Shown: piece after piece, positions 15,859 to 24,711 of the stretch
How positions within the stretch are numbered: position 1 is the first letter of the stretch
Layout of the letters: each line of letters starts with the position of its first letter
From: Bacillota bacterium
Lineage (GTDB): Bacteria > Bacillota > UBA4882 > UBA8346
NCBI GenBank assembly: GCA_023394955.1
Contig: JAEWZY010000002.1
Coordinates: 1-37,405, forward strand
Direction: 5' to 3'
Length of the DNA stretch: 37,405 bases
The notes under the pieces: generated by a model
Seen by the model: the letters and a program-made list of their open reading frames with translations, nothing else
Told to the model about the DNA's origin: nothing
Database searches by the model: none
Made by a program: the position numbers and the translations under genes

Positions 15859-16210
15859 TTTGCCTCCGAGTGTAATAGAAGACACATAATATTTATCGGT
15901 TTTTACTATTAACTCTTTAAAGGTTTTAATAGAATCGTGGCTGAGCTACAAAGCTGCCTCATTCTTCTGCGCCGGCATCCTCTATGGCACAGTCTTCCTA
16001 AATGGGCTTACCACCGTTTTCCACAAGGATTTTACCTGTTCTAAAAGAAATTGCTAGAACAAGAAATTCTCTGATAGGCAGGGGTGTTTTTCCAAAAAAC
16101 CACGGATCAATCTAAGAACATTCTAACAAACACACTATTAGTCGCAACAATTTTGGCAGCCGACTTTTTGCCCCCACCGTGGAAAACGAGGACAAGAAGG
16201 AGCTGGGAAT
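15859..16210. other. Intergenic region between divergent genes
   Basis: No supported gene. A GTG frame at 16084 overlaps the following gene in another frame and its sequence is not protein-like beyond one hydrophobic patch. CCACGG (16100-16105) and CCGTGG (16177-16182) are an inverted pair of unknown meaning. The region should contain promoters for both flanking genes. Confidence 0.4.
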
Positions 16211-17158
16211 ATGCTACAGAAGCGAAGGTTATTATTGTTAACGGTATTGGGTTCTTTGTCACTGACTGTTGGTACCGTATGGGCCCAGACTTATTACGTG
16301 CAACCGGGTGATTCACTCTATAAAATCGCCGCCCGGTATGGAACATCAGTAACGGCCCTCCAACAGAATAACGGGTTGAAATCGACCACTTTATACCCGG
16401 GACAAGCCCTCAATATCATCTTTGGAGGAGCAACTTCGGGTTCCGGCTGGGTATATACGGTTAAATCTGGGGATAGTCTTTATCTGCTGGCTCAGAGATA
16501 CGGAACAACGGTTGATTCTTTAAAACGGGCCAACAACTTGTCAAGCAATTATTTGTGGGTCGGACAACGCCTGACTATTACCGGCGGTTCTGCCGCTTCG
16601 GTTTCTAGTTCCAGTTACCGGGTTCAATCCGGAGATACTCTTTACCTGATTGCTAAAAAGTACGGCATTACCGTTGACGCCTTAAGAAAGGCGAACGGTA
16701 TGAGCGGGTCCTATCTTTGGGTCGGTCAAACCTTAAAAATTCCGACTGCATCCAGGAGTAGCTCCGCGTCAAACAATATTTTTAATTTGAGCCAAAGCGA
16801 TATTGACTTATTGGCCAGGCTAGTCAGGGCGGAATCGGAAGGAGAGCCTTATACCGGACAAGTGGCGGTAGCAGCCTCGATCTTAAATAGGTTAAAAGAT
16901 CCGCGATACCCCAATACGGTCCCCGGGATTGTTTATCAAGTCGATCATGGAAGCTATCAGTACAGCCCGGTTTTAGACGGACGGATCAATCTAGCGCCGA
17001 CCTCTAGCGCTTACAAAGCGGTCCAAGCGGCCTTGACCGGTTGGGACCCGAGCAATGGAGCAAATGGTTTTTATAATCCGGGCCAAACTAATAGTCAATG
17101 GGTTAGATCCCATCCGGTGACCGCCAGAATCGGAGATCATGTGTTTTTCAGTTATTAA
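16211..17158 (+). CDS. LysM x3 - SleB-type cell wall hydrolase
   Basis: 315 residues, with AAGGAG eight bases before the ATG. A signal peptide (residues 1-25, cleaved near VWA-QT) is followed by three LysM domains (about 27-70, 82-124 and 137-180; each Y-x-V-x-x-G-D-S/T-L-Y) and a Hydrolase_2/SleB domain (about 200-315). LARLVRAESEGEPY carries the likely catalytic Glu. SleB-class enzymes are lytic transglycosylases acting on spore cortex peptidoglycan in germination; LysM would bind the glycan. A vegetative or mother-cell role is also possible. It lies upstream of the sporulation block and ends at a strong terminator. Confidence 0.9.
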   Translation: MLQKRRLLLLTVLGSLSLTVGTVWAQTYYVQPGDSLYKIAARYGTSVTALQQNNGLKSTTLYPGQALNIIFGGATSGSGWVYTVKSGDSLYLLAQRYGTTVDSLKRANNLSSNYLWVGQRLTITGGSAASVSSSSYRVQSGDTLYLIAKKYGITVDALRKANGMSGSYLWVGQTLKIPTASRSSSASNNIFNLSQSDIDLLARLVRAESEGEPYTGQVAVAASILNRLKDPRYPNTVPGIVYQVDHGSYQYSPVLDGRINLAPTSSAYKAVQAALTGWDPSNGANGFYNPGQTNSQWVRSHPVTARIGDHVFFSY

Positions 17159-17177
17159 AAGATATCTCAAGTAAAAG

Positions 17178-17218
17178 ACGAGGTTGATCCGTTACTTTGG
17201 GGTCAGCCTCGTTTTTTT
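17178..17218 (+). terminator. Terminator of the LysM-SleB gene
   Basis: ACGAGGTTGA pairs with TCAGCCTCGT (one G-U) and is followed by six or seven T. Confidence 0.85.
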
Positions 17219-17336
17219 ATTGGATTATCCGGGATATCTAAACAAGGAAAATAACAGATTTTGTAGAATAACATAGATCAAAATTATGTTATATCGGGCA
17301 GTGTGAATTTTAGACCAGCTAAAAAGGATGATGTAA

Positions 17337-19928
17337 ATGTTGTTAGATAAAACTAGCCCCTGGATGATCGGTATTATTACCGGATCAGTGGCTGTTTTGA
17401 CCGGCATTATTCTATACGTGTTCGCAGCGTACCGTAAACGTAAACTGGCTAATGAAGAAAGAACCGCTCTAATCGAGAGAGCGGATGATCTTTTGGAAAA
17501 TAATATGTATAGCGACGCTATAAACGTCTATAATACTTTGTTGGCTCCGGGAGATCCTCAAACTTTGGCGTTGAAAAACAAGCAACCTAAGATCTATGCC
17601 CATTTAAAGCAGAATGTAGGCTTTGCCTTTAAAAAGTTAGCTGCAGTCCAGGATAGAGAAGAGAATTTGCTGAAGGCGATCAAATCCTATGAAGAAGCTT
17701 TGGAAATCTACAACCCCAAAAAGTACCCTACCGAATATGCGACAGTCCAGAATGATCTCGGGGCAGCCTTCGGCACCTTAGCGGAGATTAAAGATCGGGA
17801 AGTTAACTTAGCTAAGGCGGTTCGCGCTTTTGAAGAAGCGCGGCGCTTTTTCAAAATGAAGAAATATCCTTCGATGTATGCCACGATTCATTATAATTTG
17901 GGTGTTTCCTATGAGACTTTAGCTAAATTACAAGAGCTGGATAAAGAAGGGAATTATCTGAAAGCGGTTCAAAACCTAGAGGAGGCCCTTAAAGTCTATA
18001 ACCCCGAAGAGTATCCCATGGATTTCGCAATGACCCAATACAATTTGGCTAATTGTTTCATTGCTCTCTCGGAATACCGGGACAAGGAAGAATATCTCAA
18101 AAAGACCATCAAAGCCGGTGAAACCACCTTAAATTTCGTCAATGCCGATAATTATCCCTATAGTTTTGCGCTGACTCAAAGCAATTTAGGAGCGGCCTAC
18201 GCAGCTTTGGCAGTTATTGATAATCCGGAAGAAAATTTAGCCAATGCTACCGCCGCATTAGAAGAAGCTATCGCCATTTTTACCGTTACGCGTTACCCAA
18301 ATGAATATGCTCAAAATCAAAATACTCTCTCAAAAGTATACCGGCTCTATTCCGAATTTCAACCAAAAGAAGAGTACCTTCTTAAATCAATCACCTCGGC
18401 TAAAGAGGCTTTGCGAGTCTTTGTCCTGGAGAAGACGCCGCTGAGTTATGCATCAGTCCAGTTGAATCAGGGTCTTGCCTACCAACTACTGGCGGAGACG
18501 CGTGATAAAGAAAATAACTTGAGTAATGCAGCCCGCGCTTATGAAGAAGTTTTAAAAATATATTCCAGCAAAAAACAACCTGAAGATTTCGCTCAGGCCC
18601 AGCATAATTTAGGTGTGGTCTATCAAGCCCTAGCTCAATTGCTAAATAGCGAAGACTATTATTATAAGGCCATTGCCAATCTGGAAAATGCAATTGGGTT
18701 TTATAACATTGAACAACATCCGATACCATTCGGACGAATCCAGCACGCTTTAGGCGATGCTTATCAAGCTGTTTCCGCAATTGGAGATCCCATCAGAACA
18801 CTCCCCAAGGCCATCGAGTCTTTTTGCGAGGCCTTAAGGGTCTTTGATATTACTTCATATTCTTTGGATTTTGCCTATCTTCAGAAAAAGATCGGTATCG
18901 CATATAAAGATTTGTTCCGTTCCAGCCAGGCAGAGGATGACCTGGCCAAGGCCCAAGGGGCCTTTGAAGAAGCCTTAACCGTCTTTAACGCCACGGACCA
19001 TCCGGCGGATTATGCCTCGATTCAGGCTAATTTAGGAGAAACTTACTCTTTGAGGGCGGAAGCGCTAGATTCGGAAGATAATTATGGCCGCGCAATCCAG
19101 GCCTTTGATGAAGCTTTAAAAATCTATTCAATCACCCAGTATCCCTCGGAATACGCCGCTACTCAGGCTAATTACGGTAAAACATTTCAAGGTTTTGCCA
19201 AAATTAAAAATAAAGAGGAAAATCTAGCAAAGGCGATCAAGGCTTTTCAGGAGGCGCTCAAGCTCCAAACCGTTGAAAAGTATCCGAATGAATATGCGGC
19301 TAATCAAAGAAACTTAGGAGATACTTATCTTTCTTTGGCTGAAGGCAAAGATCAAGAGAGAAGTTTAATGAAAGCAATTGAAGCCTACGACGAATCATTA
19401 AAAGTATACAACTTGAATAACCGGCCGCTAGATTTTGCCGCCATCCAAACTAATTTGGGAAACGCGTTGTTAACCTTGTCAGAATATCGCGATCCCGACA
19501 ATAACTTGGTCAAAGCATTTAATGCCTTCGAAGAATCAATCAAGGTTTATACGGCAGACAAGTATCCCGTTGATTATTCTTTAGGATTAAATTGCCTAGG
19601 GGTCACCTATAAAAACCTAGCCGAAATCCGTAATCGTTCCGGCAATTTAACCAACGCTATTTTGGCGTTTCAAGAAGGATTAAGGAATTTATCCTCTAAC
19701 CATACTCCCGAAGATTATGCAATGGTCCAAAATAATTTGGGGACAGCATATAGCATGTTGGCCGAAGCGGAACGCGAAAACCGGGGTGAAAATTTAATGA
19801 AGGCGATGCAGGCTTATGAAGAGGCTTTAGCTATCTATACCGGTGAGGATTATCCGAGGTACCACAAAAAAGTAAAGGCTAACCTCGAGAAAGCCAAGCA
19901 GATGTTCGAGGTATTCGCAAGAACTTAA
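17337..19928 (+). CDS. Membrane-anchored protein of about sixteen 47-residue TPR-like repeats
   Basis: 863 residues. One N-terminal membrane segment (about 10-32: IGIITGSVAVLTGIILYVF) with a basic RKRK stop suggests that the repeats face the cytosol. The rest is a nearly uninterrupted array of 47-residue units with consensus Y/F-A-x-x-Q-x-N-L-G-x-A-Y-x-x-L-A then N-L-x-K-A-I-x-A-(Y/F)-E-E-A-L-K-(V/I)-(Y/F) and a terminal P-x-(D/E). The longer-than-34-residue unit resembles the TPR class found in signalling scaffolds. No effector domain is fused. Function is unknown; a protein-protein scaffold is a reasonable inference. It stands alone between two terminators or gene ends. Confidence 0.8.
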   Translation: MLLDKTSPWMIGIITGSVAVLTGIILYVFAAYRKRKLANEERTALIERADDLLENNMYSDAINVYNTLLAPGDPQTLALKNKQPKIYAHLKQNVGFAFKKLAAVQDREENLLKAIKSYEEALEIYNPKKYPTEYATVQNDLGAAFGTLAEIKDREVNLAKAVRAFEEARRFFKMKKYPSMYATIHYNLGVSYETLAKLQELDKEGNYLKAVQNLEEALKVYNPEEYPMDFAMTQYNLANCFIALSEYRDKEEYLKKTIKAGETTLNFVNADNYPYSFALTQSNLGAAYAALAVIDNPEENLANATAALEEAIAIFTVTRYPNEYAQNQNTLSKVYRLYSEFQPKEEYLLKSITSAKEALRVFVLEKTPLSYASVQLNQGLAYQLLAETRDKENNLSNAARAYEEVLKIYSSKKQPEDFAQAQHNLGVVYQALAQLLNSEDYYYKAIANLENAIGFYNIEQHPIPFGRIQHALGDAYQAVSAIGDPIRTLPKAIESFCEALRVFDITSYSLDFAYLQKKIGIAYKDLFRSSQAEDDLAKAQGAFEEALTVFNATDHPADYASIQANLGETYSLRAEALDSEDNYGRAIQAFDEALKIYSITQYPSEYAATQANYGKTFQGFAKIKNKEENLAKAIKAFQEALKLQTVEKYPNEYAANQRNLGDTYLSLAEGKDQERSLMKAIEAYDESLKVYNLNNRPLDFAAIQTNLGNALLTLSEYRDPDNNLVKAFNAFEESIKVYTADKYPVDYSLGLNCLGVTYKNLAEIRNRSGNLTNAILAFQEGLRNLSSNHTPEDYAMVQNNLGTAYSMLAEAERENRGENLMKAMQAYEEALAIYTGEDYPRYHKKVKANLEKAKQMFEVFART

Positions 19929-19930
19929 CG

Positions 19931-20209
19931 TTAGCTTTCCCAAGCTCCTAACCAAAGATAGCCGTTGGCAGGGTCGATCTTAGTAACTAAAAATTTTCGG
20001 TCATCATATTTGCTGACTAATACATAACCAATATCAAATGGGAATTCGTCGCAAAAATATTTGGCGACGACTTTCATTTTAATCCCGTTAATGTCTTGTT
20101 CCAAAAATTCCAAAGCATCGTTAAGATTGGATAGTGATTTATATAACTGTAATCCTTTTTCACGATCATGGTATTCTCCGGGAAGCATAGCCGGTTCAAA
20201 ATCGGACAT
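19931..20209 (-). CDS. Small hypothetical protein
   Basis: 92 residues from ATG 20209, chosen because AGGAGGG lies about six bases upstream; the longer open frame to 20293 has no SD. It begins MSDFEPAMLPGEYHDREKG and is an acidic, soluble alpha/beta-looking protein ending ANGYLWLGAWES. No family recognised. It ends two bases from the convergent TPR gene and is transcribed in the same direction as the spoVA group, but a terminator (20348-20380) separates it from DUF1657. Confidence 0.7.
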   Translation of the reverse strand: MSDFEPAMLPGEYHDREKGLQLYKSLSNLNDALEFLEQDINGIKMKVVAKYFCDEFPFDIGYVLVSKYDDRKFLVTKIDPANGYLWLGAWES

Positions 20210-20347
20210 CTTCACCCTCCTTCCATATTTATATCGGCATTTCCCGGTAAAAATCACAGCCTTAGTGTGAAAGGATAGCTGATTAAGCACCATACGAAAG
20301 CATTCCGGGTTAAAATCATTTGGGTAAAAAAGGTGTGATAATCATAG

Positions 20348-20380
20348 ATAAAAAAGCGCTTAAAGAGTATTCAGCGCTTT
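20348..20380 (-). terminator. Terminator of the spoVA-DUF1657 transcript
   Basis: On the minus strand AAAGCGCT pairs with AGCGCTTT across 12 bases and is followed by a T run. Confidence 0.8.
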
Positions 20381-20411
20381 TAAATCATTATCCTTTCGGA
20401 TTAACCAATAT

Positions 20412-20618
20412 TCAGCCTTGATTGTTCATAGGATTACTATTTGACAGATAATCCATTCTGGCGTTTAATTGGTTTACATGTCTTTCCATATCTTGAGCCA
20501 TACTTTGGAACATTTGCTTGGCAGCTGGGTCCTGGGTTGATTCGGCAAACATTTGATAGCTACCCAACGCGCTCTGGGCGGAAGCAACAGCCTTTTGAAG
20601 ATCGCTTTCTACAGTCAT
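20412..20618 (-). CDS. DUF1657 family protein
   Basis: 68 residues with GGAGGGG upstream. A single all-helical domain with MTVESDLQKAVASAQSALGSYQMFAE and QDPAAKQMFQSMAQDMERHV matches DUF1657, a small family typically encoded in spoVA operons of the mobile spoVA2mob type in Bacillus. It is last in the spoVA group, 122 bases after spoVAE. The gap holds an imperfect inverted repeat. A role in spore DPA channel function or heat resistance is inferred from context only. Confidence 0.85.
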   Translation of the reverse strand: MTVESDLQKAVASAQSALGSYQMFAESTQDPAAKQMFQSMAQDMERHVNQLNARMDYLSNSNPMNNQG

Positions 20619-20646
20619 TTATTCCCCTCCTTCCTTTTTAGGGAAT

Positions 20647-20732
20647 GGCTATTAGCTTTTAGCTTTGTAGAAGTTTTGCTTTTAGGTCAAAATACAAACG
20701 AATAAAATGCCGGTAGCCAATAGCTAAAAGCC
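20647..20732. repeat. Imperfect inverted repeat between spoVAE and DUF1657
   Basis: GGCTATTAGCTTTTAGC (20647-20663) pairs with 20716-20732 at 14 of 17 positions. Both arms are built from short agctttta/agctatta units. Confidence 0.5.
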
Positions 20733-20740
20733 GATGAGTG

Positions 20741-21100
20741 CTACCCTTTTGGCTTGAAGATTACAGCGACTAAAAATCCGAAGACGATTGCAGCGGTAAT
20801 ACCGGTGCTGGTTAATTCGAACATTCCAGTCATAACGCCTATTATTCCACTTCTTTCAGCTTCCCGGATAGCTCCGCCGGCCAAAGCATTCCCAAAACTG
20901 ACAATGGGTATACTAGCCCCGGCTCCGGCAAACTTGACCAGCTTGTCATAGATGCCGAGCCCCCCCATAATGCCCCCGGCGATAACCATTCCGGTCAGAA
21001 TATGTCCCATAGTAAACTTGGTGGTGTCATAAATAACTTGTCCGATTAAACAGAAGAGTCCTCCTACTAGGAAAGCTTTTAAATACATCATAGGGTCCAT
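20741..21100 (-). CDS. spoVAE: Stage V sporulation protein AE
   Basis: 119 residues, GAGG upstream. Integral membrane protein with three or four hydrophobic segments and the family features AFLVGGLFCLIGQ, VIAGGIMGGLGIYDKLVKFAGAGASIPI and NALAGGAI. SpoVAC and SpoVAE-type proteins are inner-membrane parts of the channel that moves dipicolinic acid with calcium into the forespore and out at germination. It is a short paralogue of SpoVAC (compare the AGAG-x-x-x-P-x-x-x-F-x-N block). It starts six bases after the spoVAD stop. Confidence 0.93.
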   Translation of the reverse strand: MDPMMYLKAFLVGGLFCLIGQVIYDTTKFTMGHILTGMVIAGGIMGGLGIYDKLVKFAGAGASIPIVSFGNALAGGAIREAERSGIIGVMTGMFELTSTGITAAIVFGFLVAVIFKPKG

Positions 21101-21106
21101 CTTTAA

Positions 21107-22120
21107 TTACCTCGCTTCAATACTGACTGCATGAGCGATACAGGGTATGTTTTCGCCTTGCTGAAAAGAGGTGGGGCTATGCATCGCGCCTGTCGCGACC
21201 AACAATATCCGCTTTAACTCGCCTTGGTTTAAACGGCGATAAATATTCCCATAGGCGATAACCGCCGCGCAAGCGCAGCCGCTTCCTCCGGCGTGGACCC
21301 GCTCATCAATCTGATCATAGATTAATACCCCACAGTCTTGATAGTTCCGGGAAAGATCAAAGCCGCCGCTTTCCGCAGTCCATTTAATGGCTAACTCTTG
21401 TCCAACTTTACCCAAGTCGCCGCTGAGAATCAGATCATAATCCTCCGGACTCCGGCCGGTATCGGAAAAGTGCCGGATAATGGTATCGGCTGCTGCCGGG
21501 GCCATGGCCGCCCCCATATTTAAGGGATCTTTACAAGCTAGATCGTTAATCTTACCGACGGTCGCATGGGTGATCACCGGCCCCGAACCTGAGACCGAAA
21601 CCACTGCCGCTCCGGCGCCGGTCACAGTCCATTGAGAAAAAGGCTTTCGCTGATTGCCATATTCAGTCGGATAACGGTATTGCCTTTCGGCGGAGCTATT
21701 ATGGCTGGAGGTGGCGGCCATGGCCAGATTACCAAAGCCACCGTCAATCATTATCGAAGCCAGGACCAAACCTTCGACAGCAGTGGAACAGGCGCCATAA
21801 ATTCCAAAAAAGGGAATCTCCAATTTTAAAGCGGTAAAACCGGCTGAGATTATTTGGTTTAGCAGATCACCCGCAAAAAAATATTCGATATTTTCCGGGG
21901 GAGTATTAATTTTATTTAAAGCAGTATAACAGGCATTAAGTAGCAGGGTGCGTTCGGCTTTCTCAAAGCTTTCTTGTCCGGCCAAGTTGTCGTCATAGAT
22001 AAAATCAAAATCGTCTTTAAAAGGGCTATGAGCCTCAAAAGGCCCGACTACAGTCCCGGTACTGATAATTACCGGGGGATCTGCAAAATAAAAAGATTGT
22101 TTACCTAGCTTTTTGGTCAA
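21107..22120 (-). CDS. spoVAD: Stage V sporulation protein AD
   Basis: 337 residues from TTG 22120 with a weak TAGGA SD. SpoVAD has a thiolase fold and binds dipicolinic acid on the membrane face of the SpoVA channel. IISTGTVVGPFEAHSP near the N-terminus, the nucleophile-elbow-like GACSTAVEGLVLA and the C-terminal GGSGCACAAVIAYG block match the family. Length is normal. It is the second gene of the spoVAC-spoVAD-spoVAE order conserved in spore formers, with short gaps on both sides. Confidence 0.95.
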   Translation of the reverse strand: MTKKLGKQSFYFADPPVIISTGTVVGPFEAHSPFKDDFDFIYDDNLAGQESFEKAERTLLLNACYTALNKINTPPENIEYFFAGDLLNQIISAGFTALKLEIPFFGIYGACSTAVEGLVLASIMIDGGFGNLAMAATSSHNSSAERQYRYPTEYGNQRKPFSQWTVTGAGAAVVSVSGSGPVITHATVGKINDLACKDPLNMGAAMAPAAADTIIRHFSDTGRSPEDYDLILSGDLGKVGQELAIKWTAESGGFDLSRNYQDCGVLIYDQIDERVHAGGSGCACAAVIAYGNIYRRLNQGELKRILLVATGAMHSPTSFQQGENIPCIAHAVSIEAR

Positions 22121-22183
22121 TTGTTATTCCTACTTATAGTTTTATGGATATTGCGACCATCCTCACCACATAGTGGCTATAGA

Positions 22184-22642
22184 TTATTTAAAGATTGCCT
22201 TAATCAACCCAACAAAAAACGCGGTCACTACTCCATAAGTAATCACCGAGCCTGCCAGCGTGAACATTTTACTGCCGATTCCCATGATGTATCCTTCCCG
22301 TTTGAATTCCAACGCTGAGGAGACAATGGAGTTGGCAAATCCGGTTACTGGGACTGCTAATCCGGCGCCGGCATAATGGGCCAATTTATCAAAATGGCCG
22401 AATCCGGTCAACAGAGCTCCGACTAGAATCATGGTAGCCACCGCCGGATTGCTTGCTTTTTCCGGTGGTAGTTTCATAGCCCAAGTATAAAAGTCGATAA
22501 AACCTTGGCCCAATACGCATACTAAGCCACCACAAACAAAGGCCATTAAAGCATTTTGGCCTATATTTGGTTTAGGGTTAGCCTCTTTTACGAGTTTTTG
22601 ATATTTTTGTTGGGTAGTGTTAAGTTTTTGCTTCTTCGCCAA
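22184..22642 (-). CDS. spoVAC: Stage V sporulation protein AC
   Basis: 152 residues from TTG 22642, with GAGGAG six bases upstream. A hydrophilic, Lys-rich N-terminus leads to four hydrophobic segments containing ALMAFVCGGLVCVLGQ, GALLTGFGHFDKLAHYAGAGLAVP and GFANSIVSSALEFKREG, the SpoVAC hallmarks. SpoVAC is a mechanosensitive-channel-like subunit of the DPA transporter. It is first in its operon. A possible promoter (TTGAAT, 17 bases, TACAAA) lies just upstream on the minus strand; a sigma-G assignment could not be made. Confidence 0.94.
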   Translation of the reverse strand: MAKKQKLNTTQQKYQKLVKEANPKPNIGQNALMAFVCGGLVCVLGQGFIDFYTWAMKLPPEKASNPAVATMILVGALLTGFGHFDKLAHYAGAGLAVPVTGFANSIVSSALEFKREGYIMGIGSKMFTLAGSVITYGVVTAFFVGLIKAIFK

Positions 22643-22811
22643 ATGCTTCTCCTCAAATAGATAGATCTATTTTGTATCATAATCAAGGGAACAATTCAAA
22701 AAAATTTAAATCAGCTTACCCAAGTCCGTTTACTATTTTTTCTTTTTCAGCGCCAACATTGTTCTTCGCTGGAATTGTTGTTTATTGTAAAGCCACCCAA
22801 AATCATGACCA

Positions 22812-24227
22812 TCAAATGTAGTACCCTGGTCTCGGCTGAAAACTAAGAATTAAGAGAATTAAAATTAAGAACAAAAAATACGGGTTAATCCTGTATAAGT
22901 ATGCTGGAGATGATGAAATCAATAAAATTAGGATTAGAAACAGAAAGTATGGGTTGATCGGATTGAAATATTCGAGTGAATTATTAAGGTAGCAAGCTTT
23001 TAATCCCGGTTTTTCAAGGATTGGATCTACTCTCAGGATTTGAGTCCGAGGTCCTTTAGTAGATGTTGTTAAGACTTTTTGGAGATTAACCACACCCGGG
23101 CCCTCTTCATTAAGGTCTAAAGCTATTTTACGAACATGCCGGAGCAGAATTCGTTTAACTTGATCCGGTCGGAGTTTTGGGTATTTCTCCAAAATCAAAG
23201 CAGTCGCTCCCGAAACTAATGAGGCGGCCATGGAAGTACCGGACAAGGACCGGTATCCTCCACCGGCCCTCAATGAAATTATGTTAGTACCCGGCGCTAG
23301 TAAATCGGGTTTCTTAATCTTATCCCGGGTTGGCCCCCGGCTGGAAGTAGGATGTACGCTATCATCATCATAAATAATTGTCCTCCGATGGTCTAAGTTG
23401 CCAACAGTTATTACTTTAGGATTAATCCCCGGAGTGTTAATTGTTCCTGTCCCAGGTCCGTCATTTCCTGCGGCGGCGCAGACAACGATTCCGTTATTCC
23501 AAGCAGAGGACGTGGCCCGGCATAACAAGTCGGTCCTGTATGAATCCTGGGCCACTGCCCCAAATGATAGATTGATGATCTTGATATTATATTCCGCTTT
23601 ATTTTTAATACACCAATCGATCCCTTCAATAATGGCCGATAAAGAACCATTGCCGTCTTTATCCAGCACTTTAATAATGACTAGATTAGCTTCGGGGGCC
23701 ATTCCGCGATATTTTCCAGATGAACTGCCGCCATTACCGGCGATTATTCCGGCCACATGGGTCCCATGGCCGTTATCATCGTAAGGGTTCTTTTGGTAAT
23801 TAATAAGGTCGGCCCAGGCGATAATCCGGTTAGTTGGGTAAACCAAATCGTGATGGGGGTAGATGCCGGTATCAAGAACAGCGACGGTTATTTTTTTCCC
23901 GGTAAAATCCGTTTTTTTTACACTAAACCCGCAGACGGATGGGACTGCGGTATTTAATAATGATTTAACCTGAGTATCATACCAAATTCGCTTAACTTGT
24001 TTGGATTTTGCAAGTTCCGGGATGGAATCATAGGGAAGCTCCACCACCAAAGAGGGTACTACCCCAATTTTATGATGAATTTTTCCGTTATTAGCCCGAA
24101 CCAGAGCGTCGATCTGGTCGGTACGATAGCCAGATAGTTCAACAATGACTTTACATAATTTATCTTTGGAATGTTCAACCTGCTGGAGCAGGGGAGAAAG
24201 TTTTTCCGAAAATCGATTGCGGGCCAA
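22812..24227 (-). CDS. AprX-like subtilase with two tandem micropeptide-like hydrophobic segments at the C-terminus
   Basis: 471 residues from TTG 24227, with GGAGG eight bases upstream; an ATG at 24242 has no SD. There is no signal peptide. Residues about 20-95 form an I9-like propeptide region (CKVIVELSG, VVELPYDSIPEL). The S8 domain follows with VAVLDTGIYPHHD (Asp), NGHGTHVAGIIAG (His), AAGNDGP (Asn) and LSGTSMAA (Ser), all intact. It resembles Bacillus AprX in layout. The tail is unusual: INPYFLFLILILLI occurs twice (22917-22958 and 22848-22889), separated by nine residues, and closely resembles the core of the adjacent micropeptides. The tail probably anchors or sorts the enzyme. Probably expressed during sporulation, by context. 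Confidence 0.9.
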   Translation of the reverse strand: MARNRFSEKLSPLLQQVEHSKDKLCKVIVELSGYRTDQIDALVRANNGKIHHKIGVVPSLVVELPYDSIPELAKSKQVKRIWYDTQVKSLLNTAVPSVCGFSVKKTDFTGKKITVAVLDTGIYPHHDLVYPTNRIIAWADLINYQKNPYDDNGHGTHVAGIIAGNGGSSSGKYRGMAPEANLVIIKVLDKDGNGSLSAIIEGIDWCIKNKAEYNIKIINLSFGAVAQDSYRTDLLCRATSSAWNNGIVVCAAAGNDGPGTGTINTPGINPKVITVGNLDHRRTIIYDDDSVHPTSSRGPTRDKIKKPDLLAPGTNIISLRAGGGYRSLSGTSMAASLVSGATALILEKYPKLRPDQVKRILLRHVRKIALDLNEEGPGVVNLQKVLTTSTKGPRTQILRVDPILEKPGLKACYLNNSLEYFNPINPYFLFLILILLISSSPAYLYRINPYFLFLILILLILSFQPRPGYYI

Positions 24228-24345
24228 AGGAACCACCTCCATATTAACCGATTAGTTCATTATATGGGGTTAATTCTCACTGTTTCGCCGAGAAAAGCAT
24301 ATTGTATCGCTTTTTTATCCTTTGTTACATTTGACTAAATACCTA

Positions 24346-24371
24346 AATAAAAAAGCCCGGTAATCCGGGCT
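24346..24371 (-). terminator. Terminator after micropeptide 1
   Basis: On the minus strand AGCCCGG-ATTA-CCGGGCT is followed by six T. Confidence 0.85.
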
Positions 24372-24385
24372 AAAGTGTTAAACGC

Positions 24386-24490
24386 TTAGAAAAATCCGCC
24401 GCCACCGCAGCAGCATACAAAGAAGAGGACCAATAAGATAATCCATAAACAATTGTTACCGAAGATACCGTCGAATTTAGCATCTGACAT
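24386..24490 (-). CDS. Micropeptide 1, YjcZ-like small sporulation protein
   Basis: 34 residues. AGGAGG lies about nine bases before the ATG. A polar start MSDAKFDGIFGNN is followed by a hydrophobic stretch (LWIILLVLFF) and a Cys/Gly tail, CCCGGGGFF. It is the most divergent of four neighbours sharing the same plan: a polar 12-18 residues, a hydrophobic helix, then a Cys/Gly end. Small hydrophobic Gly-rich proteins of this kind are annotated as YjcZ-type sporulation proteins in Bacilli; their function is unclear. It has its own terminator and a CATANNNTA motif 48 bases upstream. Confidence 0.8.
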   Translation of the reverse strand: MSDAKFDGIFGNNCLWIILLVLFFVCCCGGGGFF

Positions 24491-24537
24491 TCTGTTTACA
24501 CCTCCTTTTGTTCGAGGAAAAGGTTCTTTCCTGGTTT

Positions 24538-24546
24538 TATTTTATG
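24538..24546 (-). promoter_or_regulatory. CATANNNTA motif upstream of micropeptide 1
   Basis: CATAAAATA on the minus strand fits the sigma-K -10 pattern. No convincing -35 was found. Confidence 0.3.
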
Positions 24547-24670
24547 AGTTTGATATACCAAAATGAATATGACGAATGTATTTTAATACATGACGTTCGA
24601 CTATTATCAATCGTTGAAAAGGTTTGGAATTAACATCAAAAAGTTATTTCAAATAATTGTATCAATTGAA

Positions 24671-24695
24671 TAAAGAAGCCCGGCTAAACCGGGCT
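24671..24695 (-). terminator. Terminator after micropeptide 2
   Basis: AGCCCGG and CCGGGCT around five bases, with a broken T run (TTCTTTA) on the minus strand. Confidence 0.6.
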
Positions 24696-24711
24696 GTTAC
24701 TGTTTGGAGGG

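Noticed and set aside
16084..16311. Plus-strand frame before the LysM-SleB gene
   Set aside because: Overlaps the start of a well-supported gene in another frame. Composition is not protein-like after the first 30 residues.
22720..22800. CAGCG/CGCTG hairpin after the first subtilase as a terminator
   Set aside because: On the minus strand the stem is followed by A-rich, not T-rich, sequence.
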